DNA from: JANWHF01 sp036276235
GTDB taxonomy: Bacteria; Planctomycetota; Phycisphaerae; Tepidisphaerales; Tepidisphaeraceae
Direction of reading: 5' to 3'
Length of the DNA stretch: 7,970 nucleotides
Assembly: GCA_036276235.1 (NCBI GenBank)
Contig: DATBDZ010000061.1
Location: forward strand, 1 to 7,970
Below the pieces are notes generated by a model. The model was not told where the DNA came from and searched no databases. It saw nothing but the letters and a program-made list of their open reading frames with translations. Shown here one piece after another: positions 1 through 6,747 of the stretch (position 1 is its first letter; each line of letters opens with the position of its first letter). Made by a program: the position numbers and the translations under genes.

Positions 1-1
1 G

Positions 2-3000
2 GGATTACTGGCCGGCGGCCTGGCGGTGCTGCCGGCGGCGGCGCAGATCAGTGCCGAGCAGACTATAAAATCGTTGAAAGTTGCGCCGGGCCTGGAGGTC
101 ACGCTCTGGGCTTCTGAGCCGCAGCTTTTTAAGCCGACCAATATGGACATCGATGCCCGTGGCCGGATTTGGCTCACGGAAGGCGTCAACTATCGCAGCG
201 TCCATCCCCGCGCTGATGGCGATCGCATCATCATCCTCGAAGATAGCCAGCACACCGGAAAGTGCGACAACTACAAGGTCTTCGTACAGGACACCAAGCT
301 CAAAGCGCCGCTGGGAATCTGCGTGCTCGGCAACAAGGTGATCGTGGCGCAGTCGCCGAACATGCTCATCTACACAATGGACGCCAGCGGCGATCGGCCC
401 GTCGGCCCGCCGCAGGTCATCTTCACCGGATTCGGCGGCGTCGATCACGATCATGGCGTGCATACCGGGGTCTTCGGCCCCGATGGCCGCTATTACTTCA
501 ACTGCGGCAATGAAGGAAATCACTCCGACCTGATCAAGTACGGCGACTACGTGAAAGGCAAAGAGGGCCAGCCAGTGGTCGATATCACCGGCTCGCAACT
601 TGGCCGCAAGGCGACGCAGTTCCGCGGACATCCGCGCCAGCAGGGCGAAACCGGATATCGCGAAGGCCTTGCACTGAGCATGAATCCCGACGGCAGCGAC
701 CTGGAAGTGCTCGGCTACAACTTCCGCAACAATTACGAACTGGCGATCGATTCCTTCGGCACTGTGTGGCAATCAGATAACGACGATGACGGCAATCAGA
801 GCGTCGCCATCAACTACGTCATGGAAGGCGGCAACTTCGGCTTCACCGGTCCGACCGGCGCGAACTGGGGCCGCGATATGCAGCAGTACGCCAACATCTT
901 CAAGGGTCAGACGAAGCAGGAATCGCATTGGCATCAGCGCTGGCCGGGAGTGGTGCCGAATCTTTTGAATACGGGGGCGGGCTCGCCTTGCGGGATGATC
1001 GTTTATGAAGGCGACCTTCTGCCGGAGCCATATCGCGGCACGCTGCTTCATTGCGATGCCGGGCCGAACGTCGTTCGCGCCTACATCACTAAGTTCGGCA
1101 CGCTGCGGCCTGCGGGAATCGCCAAGCCGGTCGGCGTCGATGAGGCCGAAGCCTGGCAAAAAGAAGGGGGCAAGGGCGGCGGATACGAAGCGAAAGAAGT
1201 GGAAGTCATCAAGGCTTCGGATCGCTGGTTCCGTCCGGATGATATCTGCGTCGCGCCCGATGGCGCGGTCTATATCTCCGACTGGTATGACCCGGGCGTC
1301 GGCGGACATCACACGGGCGATACCGGCGTGAACATCCGCGATACCGGCTGGCAAACGCTGCATGGCCGCATCTATCGCCTGGCGCCGCCGGGCTACATGC
1401 CCTCGGTTCCCGCGCTTGATCTGGATAGCGTCGCGGGGCAGGTCGCCGCTCTCAACTCGCCGAATCTGGCGCGGCGATATCTCGGCTATGCCAAGCTCGC
1501 CGAGCAATTGAAGACGTCGTCTTCCAATGTCATTAGCGCACTGGCGGATCAATTTGCAAACAACAAGAACGCCCGCCTGCGGGCGCGGGCTCTGTGGCTG
1601 CTGGCGATTTCGGGCCAGGGGCAGAAGAATGTGCAGGATGCCTTGAAGGATCAGGATGTGAACATCCGCATCACCGGCATTCGCGCGGCGCGGCATATCA
1701 AGATGGACAGCGTCGCCGTCGCCAATCAGATGATCGGCGATGCCGCCATGCCCGTTCTTCGCGAGCTTTGCCTGGCGATGCAGTTTGAGCCGACCGAAAA
1801 GGCAATGCCGGTCTTGCTGAAGCTTGCTGAGAAATATGACGGGCAGGATCGCTGGTATCTGGAGGCGTTTGGCATCGGATGCATCGGCCGCGAGAAGGAA
1901 GTTCTGGCGGCGTATCAGAAGGCCCACCCGGCCGACGACGCTCAGAGCAAAAATATTGCCTGGCGGTTGAAGATGGAGCCGGTGCAGCCCAGCGACGCCG
2001 GCCAGGCGTCGGCAACGCCGGTCGATCAGACGCTGTCGAATTGGTGGGGTGTTGGCCCTTTCGCGGTTGAGGGTGGGGCGGCCGCCCTCGACTCACAGTT
2101 GGGCCCGGAAAAGTCGGCCGCCTCTATCGATATGAAGACCAGCTTCACGGGCCTGGATAACAAATCTGTTCACTGGGAAAAGGTGGCATCGGCCGGCGGT
2201 CGGGGCCGCGGCGGACGGACGCTCAGCATCTCTCAATTCGCGACGCAGCACGGGTTCCGCGCCGACAATGTCGTCGGCTATTTCGCGACCGCGATCACCT
2301 CGGAAGTCGATCGGCAGGTTGATCTGACGCTGCAATCCGCCGATGCATGCAAGATCTGGTTGAACGGCGCGCCGGTGACAGCCAAATCGTCAGCCGACGG
2401 CAGCGAAATCGCCGCCAAGCTCGATCTGCGCAAAGGCAAAAATGTGTTAATGCTCAAGGTGTCACACCAGACCGGCCGCGGCACGGTCAATGCGTCGATC
2501 TATGCCCCCTCGGCGGTGGTGGTGACGGATGATGTGGTCGATGCCACCGCGACAGCGGCCGTTGCAGCACCGGCACCAATCACGCCAACTGCTCCAGAGA
2601 AGCAATTCAAAACCAAGGACGGCCAAATCCTCCCATCAATGGGCGATCTGGCCAAACTCACCGGCGACACCAAAGCGGGCGAGAAAGTGTTCCGTAACAC
2701 CACCGGCGCGAATTGCATCAAGTGTCATCAGATCGGCGACGAAGGCCAGATGATCGGCCCGCCGCTGACGGTGGTCGGCAGCAAACTAAGCAAGCCGCAG
2801 CTTTACGAAGCGATCCTCTATCCAAGCCTCGCGATCGAAATGGGCTACGAAACGTGGGTCGTCCGCACCAAAGGCGGCGACGTAATCAGCGGCCTCAAAG
2901 TAGAAGACACGCCCGACCACATCACCATCAAAGACACCGACGCCAAGTTCCACGACATCGCCGTCGATCAGGTGGACAAGATGGTCAAACAGCCGATCTC

Positions 3001-3085
3001 GCTGATGCCGGAGGGTTTGAATGAGACGATGACGAAGCAGGATCTGGTGGATTTGGTGGAGTATTTGTCGGCGCGGAAGAGTTAG
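2..3085 (+). CDS. PVC-type dehydrogenase / haem-binding cytochrome c domain protein, 5' end missing
   Basis: Probably a secreted redox protein that oxidises a sugar or other alcohol and passes electrons to its own haem; the substrate is unknown. The frame is open to the left edge. The first visible residues (GLLAGGLAVLPAAAQ) read as the hydrophobic core and cleavage region of a signal peptide, so the GTG at 26 is not the start. Domains in order: a beta-propeller dehydrogenase-like region (nt about 70-1390; opening VAPGLEVTLWASEPQLF, acidic DNDDDGN loop near 775-795), helical HEAT-like repeats (about 1430-1960), a jelly-roll or carbohydrate-binding-like domain (about 2036-2515, with KIWLNG at 2351-2368), an Ala/Pro/Thr linker (about 2533-2600), and a cytochrome c domain with CIKCH at 2714-2728. 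Met at 3005 (SLMPEG) is a candidate sixth haem ligand. The C-terminus matches the Pirellula/Verrucomicrobium-type haem domain in my memory. The family is clear; the substrate is not. Confidence 0.9.
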   Translation, partial: GLLAGGLAVLPAAAQISAEQTIKSLKVAPGLEVTLWASEPQLFKPTNMDIDARGRIWLTEGVNYRSVHPRADGDRIIILEDSQHTGKCDNYKVFVQDTKLKAPLGICVLGNKVIVAQSPNMLIYTMDASGDRPVGPPQVIFTGFGGVDHDHGVHTGVFGPDGRYYFNCGNEGNHSDLIKYGDYVKGKEGQPVVDITGSQLGRKATQFRGHPRQQGETGYREGLALSMNPDGSDLEVLGYNFRNNYELAIDSFGTVWQSDNDDDGNQSVAINYVMEGGNFGFTGPTGANWGRDMQQYANIFKGQTKQESHWHQRWPGVVPNLLNTGAGSPCGMIVYEGDLLPEPYRGTLLHCDAGPNVVRAYITKFGTLRPAGIAKPVGVDEAEAWQKEGGKGGGYEAKEVEVIKASDRWFRPDDICVAPDGAVYISDWYDPGVGGHHTGDTGVNIRDTGWQTLHGRIYRLAPPGYMPSVPALDLDSVAGQVAALNSPNLARRYLGYAKLAEQLKTSSSNVISALADQFANNKNARLRARALWLLAISGQGQKNVQDALKDQDVNIRITGIRAARHIKMDSVAVANQMIGDAAMPVLRELCLAMQFEPTEKAMPVLLKLAEKYDGQDRWYLEAFGIGCIGREKEVLAAYQKAHPADDAQSKNIAWRLKMEPVQPSDAGQASATPVDQTLSNWWGVGPFAVEGGAAALDSQLGPEKSAASIDMKTSFTGLDNKSVHWEKVASAGGRGRGGRTLSISQFATQHGFRADNVVGYFATAITSEVDRQVDLTLQSADACKIWLNGAPVTAKSSADGSEIAAKLDLRKGKNVLMLKVSHQTGRGTVNASIYAPSAVVVTDDVVDATATAAVAAPAPITPTAPEKQFKTKDGQILPSMGDLAKLTGDTKAGEKVFRNTTGANCIKCHQIGDEGQMIGPPLTVVGSKLSKPQLYEAILYPSLAIEMGYETWVVRTKGGDVISGLKVEDTPDHITIKDTDAKFHDIAVDQVDKMVKQPISLMPEGLNETMTKQDLVDLVEYLSARKS

Positions 3086-3103
3086 CTCCGTTAAGGCGAT
3101 GAC

Positions 3104-3580
3104 ATGAAGCCGGTTGTTTACATCGAAACGACGGTGATCAGCTATTTAACCGCGTGGCCTAGCCGTGACGTAATTCGGCTTGCGCAACAGCAGCAAACTC
3201 GCGAATGGTGGGATACGCAGAGGCAGTTTTTTGAGGCGGTCTGTTCGGAAGTCGTAGAGCGAGAGGCGGCGGTGGGTGATTCAACCGCCGCCGCCGAACG
3301 ACTCAAGATTCTTCAAACTCTTCCGCTTTTGGCCGTGAAACCTGAAGCCGGTTTGCTGGCAGCGGATCTCATCGCAAAAGTGAAGCTGCCGGCGCGTGCG
3401 CAGACCGATGCTTTGCACGTTGCAATTGCCGCAACGAACGGTGTGTCGTACCTTCTAACCTGGAACTGCCGTCATTTGACCAATGCAGTCCTCAGGCCAA
3501 GAATTGAACAAGTCTGCCGGGATAATGGATTAGAACCGCCGTTGATTTGTACGCCGGCGGACCTAATGGAGCCGCCATGA
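3104..3580 (+). CDS. PIN-domain protein, VapC-like toxin
   Basis: Predicted PIN-fold ribonuclease of 158 residues, the toxin half of a probable toxin-antitoxin pair. It opens with VYIETTVISYL, the first PIN strand, with E8 where most VapC proteins have Asp. Other likely active-site acids are E49 and E53 (SEVVERE) and D102 (TDALHVA). The last conserved block is LLTWNCRHLTNA, with N121 where classical PIN proteins have Asp. From memory, E8 and the TWN block are normal for this VapC-like subfamily, so I do not read them as inactivation. An AAGG (3093-3096) lies 7 bases before the ATG. The gene starts 18 bases after the stop of the upstream cytochrome gene and overlaps the next gene by ATGA. Toxicity is inferred, not shown. 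Confidence 0.85.
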   Translation: MKPVVYIETTVISYLTAWPSRDVIRLAQQQQTREWWDTQRQFFEAVCSEVVEREAAVGDSTAAAERLKILQTLPLLAVKPEAGLLAADLIAKVKLPARAQTDALHVAIAATNGVSYLLTWNCRHLTNAVLRPRIEQVCRDNGLEPPLICTPADLMEPP

Positions 3581-3777
3581 TTGATGACCCCATTGTTGAC
3601 GAAGCGCGACGTGCGGGGGAGCAATACCTCGCGCAATTTGGTTTTGACATCAAGGCGGCGTGCGAGGACCTGCAACGTCGAACAGAGCAGGCGCAACGCG
3701 CTGGGCGCCGAGTCCTCTCATTTCCGCCCAAACGAATGCAGCCCCGAGAGTCGGTCCGGGACCGAAAAGTCGGCTGA
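3577..3777 (+). CDS. small partner of the PIN toxin, probable antitoxin
   Basis: A 66-residue charged protein (starts MIDDPIVDEARRAGEQY) that I recognise as the type of small ORF that commonly follows VapC-like PIN genes of this subfamily. Its ATG overlaps the toxin's TGA as ATGA, and GGAG at 3568-3571 lies 5 bases upstream, so translation is probably coupled. An upstream in-frame ATG at 3547 lies inside the toxin gene and is not favoured. The sequence looks mostly helical: an amphipathic stretch over residues 5-43 (FGFDIKAACEDLQRRTEQA), then a short strand-like RVLSFPPKR. No ribbon-helix-helix, AbrB or Phd domain is evident. The antitoxin role is inferred from order, overlap and size. It could alternatively be a non-antitoxin accessory protein. 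Confidence 0.7.
   Translation: MIDDPIVDEARRAGEQYLAQFGFDIKAACEDLQRRTEQAQRAGRRVLSFPPKRMQPRESVRDRKVG
3751..3765. repeat. 15-bp palindrome at the antitoxin 3' end
   Basis: TCGGTCC-G-GGACCGA is a perfect 7-bp inverted repeat around one central base, inside the last codons of the antitoxin-like gene and followed by AAAA. In RNA it could form a short hairpin if the central pairs open. It could be an operator, a weak 3' hairpin or chance; no poly-T tract follows. Confidence 0.35.
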
Positions 3778-3814
3778 CGGGTTTGGCCGCTTTTAACTTC
3801 TCACTTCCGCCGAA

Positions 3815-3843
3815 TTGAATCCATTTCGCTGCCGCGTTACGCT
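3815..3843 (+). promoter_or_regulatory. weak sigma70-like promoter candidate for the epimerase gene
   Basis: TTGAAT (3815-3820) and TACGCT (3838-3843) are separated by 17 bases, in the 98-base gap between the antitoxin-like gene and the epimerase. The -35 box matches four of six consensus bases and the -10 only three. The spacing is right but the boxes are poor, so this is only a candidate. Some promoter is expected here because the gap is much longer than the junctions upstream. Confidence 0.2.
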
Positions 3844-3844
3844 T

Positions 3845-3866
3845 TTCGCATTCATCTGCGAAGGAG
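3845..3866 (+). promoter_or_regulatory. Shine-Dalgarno of the epimerase, overlapped by a small hairpin
   Basis: AAGGAG at 3861-3866 is the strongest ribosome binding site in the window, 9 bases before the ATG at 3876, and it fixes that start. TTCGCA (3845-3850) and TGCGAA (3857-3862) form a 6-bp stem around a 6-base loop, extendable by two G-T wobble pairs. This would place the first bases of the Shine-Dalgarno in a stem. Whether the stem matters for translation is unknown. Confidence 0.55.
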
Positions 3867-3875
3867 AAAACCAAC

Positions 3876-4733
3876 ATGTCAATTCACCTGGGCGTTAACG
3901 CGTGGGTTTGGCAGTCGCCATTTACCACCGCCGAACATTTGGGGCTGATCGACAAGGCCGCGAAGATGGGCTTTGAGACCTTTGAGATCGGTCTGGAAGA
4001 TCCATCCCACGTCGATCCGATCAAATTCAAGGAACGGCTCAAGGCCAACAACATGCGCGTTGTTGTCTGCGGCGCGTTTGGGCCGTCGCGCGATCTGACG
4101 CATGAGGACCCCAAGTACCGCCAGGAGAGCCTCGACTATATCAAGGCGGCGTGCGAGATCTGCCAGAAATCCGGCTCGCCGATTTTGGCCGGGCCGATGT
4201 ACTCGGCGGTGGGCAAACGCCGACATGTCTCGCCCGAGCAGAAGAAAGTGGAGTGGGATCTTGCGGTGAGCGGGATCAAGAAGGCGTCGAAGATCGCCGC
4301 CGATCACGGCGTCAAGCTGGCGATCGAGCCGCTCAATCGTTTTGAGACGGATCTGATTAACTGCTCCGAGCAGTGCGAGCGGCTGATCAACGACATCGGC
4401 GAAAGCAACGTCGGCTTCCATCTCGATACGTTCCACATGAACATCGAGGAGAAGAATTCAGCCGACGCCATCAAGCGCGCCGGCAAGCGGCTGCTGCATT
4501 TCCACGCCTGCGAAAATGACCGCGGCGCGCCCGGCTCCGGCGTCAACATCGATTGGGACGGGGTCGCCAAAGCGCTGAAGGAAGTGAACTACCAGGGCGA
4601 TGCGGTGATCGAATCATTCACGCCCGCGTGCAAAGCGATCGCCGCCGCGGCGGCCATCTGGCGCGAATTTGCCCCATCGCAGGATCGGCTGGCGTCGGAT
4701 GGGTTGGCGTATCTAAAGAAGATTCTTAAATGA
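3876..4733 (+). CDS. sugar isomerase/epimerase, D-tagatose/D-psicose 3-epimerase type TIM barrel
   Basis: A cytoplasmic TIM-barrel enzyme of 285 residues with no signal peptide, from the AP-endonuclease-2-like sugar isomerase/epimerase superfamily. All four expected metal ligands are visible: E151 (AIEPLNRFE), D184 (HLDTFHMNI), H210 (LLHFHACEND) and E246 (VIESF). The likely substrate residues E157, H187 and R216 are present too. These numbers are each one lower than those I recall for the Pseudomonas cichorii D-tagatose 3-epimerase (152, 185, 211, 246; 158, 188, 217), so the whole active-site spacing is kept. Expected chemistry is Mn- or Co-dependent inversion at C3 of a ketose. Related proteins instead act on 3-keto glycosides, and a DUF1080 gene follows on the same strand. 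Substrate uncertain; fold and metal site secure. Confidence 0.88.
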   Translation: MSIHLGVNAWVWQSPFTTAEHLGLIDKAAKMGFETFEIGLEDPSHVDPIKFKERLKANNMRVVVCGAFGPSRDLTHEDPKYRQESLDYIKAACEICQKSGSPILAGPMYSAVGKRRHVSPEQKKVEWDLAVSGIKKASKIAADHGVKLAIEPLNRFETDLINCSEQCERLINDIGESNVGFHLDTFHMNIEEKNSADAIKRAGKRLLHFHACENDRGAPGSGVNIDWDGVAKALKEVNYQGDAVIESFTPACKAIAAAAAIWREFAPSQDRLASDGLAYLKKILK

Positions 4734-4740
4734 GTTTTGT

Positions 4741-4804
4741 AGGGTCCGCCTTGGCGGACGCGGTTTTCGCCGGTGGGCGCCGTTGAGCCGCCAAGGCGGA
4801 CCCT
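4741..4804. repeat. perfect 17-bp inverted repeat, possible terminator
   Basis: AGGGTCCGCCTTGGCGG (4741-4757) is exactly reverse-complementary to 4788-4804, with a 30-base loop. Each arm also holds a smaller palindrome, CCGCC-TT-GGCGG, so two small hairpins or one long one can form. It starts 7 bases after the stop of the epimerase gene. No poly-T tract follows, so it would be a weak intrinsic terminator, or a transcript-end stabiliser. It looks like a dispersed REP-type element; the copy number cannot be told from one window. Confidence 0.75.
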
Positions 4805-4820
4805 GCGAAGTACCGGTCAT

Positions 4821-4834
4821 TTCACAATTCACAA
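4821..4834. repeat. two-copy TTCACAA heptamer
   Basis: TTCACAA occurs twice in direct tandem between the two larger palindromes of this spacer. Two copies could be chance, but the 7-base period is the same as in the larger heptamer arrays further right. It may be a relic or seed of such an array. Confidence 0.3.
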
Positions 4835-4856
4835 TCGTGGTAATGTCGCACCGAAC

Positions 4857-4934
4857 CGTCATGCTGAGGTACTCCGAAGCATCTGGCTGGATTCGGCGAG
4901 CCGGCCAGATGCTTCGGATTACCTCAGCATGACG
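4857..4934. repeat. 34-bp near-perfect inverted repeat hairpin
   Basis: The arms 4857-4890 and 4901-4934 are reverse complements at 32 of 34 positions, with a loop of only 10 bases; one of the two mismatches is a G-T wobble in RNA. The core reads GTCATGCTGAGGTA then CCGAAGCATCTGGC. I recall very similar sequences (GTCATGCTGAG with CGAAGCATCT) as dispersed hairpin repeats in many unrelated bacterial and metagenomic genomes. It ends 21 bases before the Shine-Dalgarno of the DUF1080 gene and may stabilise, terminate or attenuate transcription there. It encodes no protein I can see. Confidence 0.88.
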
Positions 4935-4955
4935 ATGTGCCGCCTAGCAATACTT

Positions 4956-4960
4956 GGGAG
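4956..4960 (+). promoter_or_regulatory. ribosome binding site deciding the DUF1080 start
   Basis: GGGAG lies 6 bases before the ATG at 4967. This selects that ATG over an in-frame GTG at 4937, which has no such site and would put extra polar residues in front of the signal peptide. Confidence 0.65.
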
Positions 4961-4966
4961 AACCAC

Positions 4967-5725
4967 ATGTGCAGAACCATATCTATCGTCGGACTCGTAG
5001 CAATCGGATTCTTGATGATGCATGCTCGCGCTGCCGATGCACCCAAACCCGATGCCGATGGCTTTATCAGCCTGTTCGACGGCAAAACCCTTGATGGCTG
5101 GGAAGGCCTTCCGGGTCTTTGGTCGGTGAAGGATGGGGCGATCGATGGGTCGGAGGAGAAGGCCACCTCCAAGCAGACCGATTTGATCCTCACCGATTCC
5201 AAGGAACATCCCGAGAAATACACCAACTTCGAGCTGCATCTGAAATATCGCCTGCGCACCAACGAAGGCAATTCCGGAATTCAATTCCGCTCGAAGATCG
5301 ATGATCCGAAGATGCTGCACGTCGGCGGATATCAGGCCGACATCGACAGTGCCGGCACCTTTACCGGCTCGATCTACGACGAGCGCGGCGTGGCGGGCGG
5401 CCGCAACACCATGAGCAACCTCGGCCAGAAGACCGTCTGGGATTCAAGCAACAAGCGCCAGAACTCGCCGCTGCCTGACTCCGCGGCCGATCTAAAGAAG
5501 ATCGTTCACGCCCACGGCGAGGAGTGGAACGACGTCGTGCTGGTGGTGAAGGGCAATCACTTCGTCTACAGCATCAATGGCCACGTCACGACCGACCTGA
5601 CCGACGAAAGCCCCAAAGCCGTCCTCACCGGCGGCGTACTCGCGTTCCAGATGCACCAGGGCTTTACGATGAACATTCAATACAAGGATGTGAAGATTAA
5701 GCTGCTGCCGGCAGAGGGGAAGTAA
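4967..5725 (+). CDS. secreted DUF1080 protein, 3-keto-disaccharide hydrolase-like
   Basis: A 252-residue secreted protein of the DUF1080 family (Pfam PF06439), a concanavalin/LamG-like beta-sandwich expanded in Planctomycetes. Members have been described as 3-keto-disaccharide hydrolases or 3-keto-glycoside lyases. It starts with a signal peptide (MCRTISIVGLVAIGFLMMHARA, cleavage probably after ARA near residue 22). Family landmarks are GFISLFDGKTLDGW (residues 32-45), NEGNSGIQFRS (99-109), GYQADID (121-127), WNDVVLVVKGN (187-197) and GVLAFQMHQG near 223-232. Length is normal for a single-domain member and it appears complete. It follows the epimerase gene on the same strand after a 233-base spacer filled with two palindromes, so co-transcription is possible but not certain. 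The exact substrate is unknown. Confidence 0.88.
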   Translation: MCRTISIVGLVAIGFLMMHARAADAPKPDADGFISLFDGKTLDGWEGLPGLWSVKDGAIDGSEEKATSKQTDLILTDSKEHPEKYTNFELHLKYRLRTNEGNSGIQFRSKIDDPKMLHVGGYQADIDSAGTFTGSIYDERGVAGGRNTMSNLGQKTVWDSSNKRQNSPLPDSAADLKKIVHAHGEEWNDVVLVVKGNHFVYSINGHVTTDLTDESPKAVLTGGVLAFQMHQGFTMNIQYKDVKIKLLPAEGK

Positions 5726-5733
5726 TGGTGGGA

Positions 5734-5814
5734 AATGCTGAATGCTGAATGCTGAATGAAGAGGGAGGCTGCTCCCGTCCTTTATTCAGCAATCAGCATT
5801 CAGCACTCAGCATT
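5734..5814. repeat. inverted heptamer array (AATGCTG), probable two-way terminator
   Basis: The left arm has three tandem AATGCTG units (5734-5754). The right arm has four units in reverse orientation (5787-5814: CAGCAAT, CAGCATT, CAGCACT, CAGCATT). Units 5734-5754 pair with 5794-5814 at 20 of 21 positions. The spacer contains its own small hairpin, GGGAG-GCTG-CTCCC (5763-5776). The element fills most of the 100-base gap between the convergent DUF1080 and argF genes: it begins 8 bases after the DUF1080 stop and ends 11 bases from the argF stop. The position suits a shared terminator. No poly-T tract is obvious on either side. Confidence 0.85.
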
Positions 5815-5825
5815 CTTCCTCCCCC

Positions 5826-6746
5826 TCACATTCCCCCCATCAACACCGCGATCAAGCCTTTCTGAAAATGCAGGCGGTTTTCGGCTTCGGGGAAGATGAG
5901 GGATTTGGGGCTTTCCATGACGGCGGCGCTGATTTCCAGGCCGCGATAGGCCGGCAGGCAATGCAGGACGATCGCCTGCTTCGGAGCGGCCGACAGCAAT
6001 TTCTCGTCAATCTGATATCCGGCAAAATCCTTCATCCGCTGCGCCTTCTCGGCTTCCTGGCCCATGCTCACCCACGTGTCGGTGTAGACTACATCCGCAT
6101 GCTGTACCGCGCGCACCGGATCGCGAATCAGCTCGAATTGCAGATCAGGCACCTGCGCTTGAATGCGATCGATATCCTCCTGCGGCAACTCGTAATTCAC
6201 CGGCGATGAAAGCACGAAGCGCATCTGGAATTTCCCGCAGGCGATCGCCAGCGAGCGCACGACGTTGTTCCCATCACCGATAAAGACCATCGTGCGGCCG
6301 GCGAGATTGCCAAAGTGCTCTTCGACGGTCATCAGGTCCGCCATCGCCTGGCAGGGATGGCTGAAATCCGTCAGACCATTAATCACCGGCACGGTTGACC
6401 ACTTGGCCAAGCCCGTGATCTTTTCATGCTCAAATGTGCGGGCCATGATTCCATCGACCATGCCCGAAAGTACCCGTGCCACATCCTCCACCGGCTCGCG
6501 CTTGCCCAGGCCAACTTCCTCATCGCGCAGCAACAGGCCATTCCCGCCGAGCTGCGTCATGGCGACGGCAAAGCTCACGCGCGTGCGCAGGCTCGGCTTC
6601 TCGAAGATCATCGCCAGCGTCTTGCCGGCCATCAGCGGATCATTGCGTCCCGTTTGCTTGAGCTGTTCCTTGAGGCGCCGGCTGACATCCAGCAGATGCC
6701 GCAGCTCATCGGGGGAACAGTCTGATACGGCGGTGAAGTGATGCAT
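5826..6746 (-). CDS. argF: ornithine carbamoyltransferase
   Basis: Cytoplasmic enzyme of arginine biosynthesis that joins carbamoyl phosphate and ornithine to give citrulline. From the chosen start it has 306 residues, normal for the family. The carbamoyl-phosphate motif is SLRTR (residues 52-56; the commoner form is STRTR, and SLRTR also occurs in Thermus-type enzymes), followed by HPCQ (130-133). The ornithine-binding domain has GDGNNV (157-162), DTWVSMGQE (D223, SMGQ 227-230) and the catalytic HCLPAYR (262-268). All key residues are present. I chose the ATG at 6746 (MHHFTAV) because family members start at about this point. The only other start is the ATG at 6758, which lies inside a heptamer array and is preceded by an in-frame TGA two codons upstream. 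Neither has a Shine-Dalgarno. It is the second gene of an argB-argF operon. The anabolic role is inferred from argB next to it. Confidence 0.95.
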   Translation of the reverse strand: MHHFTAVSDCSPDELRHLLDVSRRLKEQLKQTGRNDPLMAGKTLAMIFEKPSLRTRVSFAVAMTQLGGNGLLLRDEEVGLGKREPVEDVARVLSGMVDGIMARTFEHEKITGLAKWSTVPVINGLTDFSHPCQAMADLMTVEEHFGNLAGRTMVFIGDGNNVVRSLAIACGKFQMRFVLSSPVNYELPQEDIDRIQAQVPDLQFELIRDPVRAVQHADVVYTDTWVSMGQEAEKAQRMKDFAGYQIDEKLLSAAPKQAIVLHCLPAYRGLEISAAVMESPKSLIFPEAENRLHFQKGLIAVLMGGM

Positions 6747-6747
6747 G

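Noticed and set aside
26..28. GTG at 26 as the true start of the dehydrogenase gene
   Set aside because: The same frame is open to the left edge and encodes hydrophobic signal-peptide residues before it, so the real start lies outside the window.
5..1927. Two long minus-strand open frames (5-772 and 773-1927) opposite the dehydrogenase gene
   Set aside because: They are antisense to a gene with clear family motifs, and their translations have the Ala/Arg/His/Asp-rich composition of GC-rich shadow frames with no recognisable domain or start signal.
3104..3580. The PIN protein as inactive because E8 and N121 replace the usual aspartates
   Set aside because: These residues occur in the conserved YIETT and TWN blocks that I recall as normal for this VapC-like subfamily, and the other acids are present.
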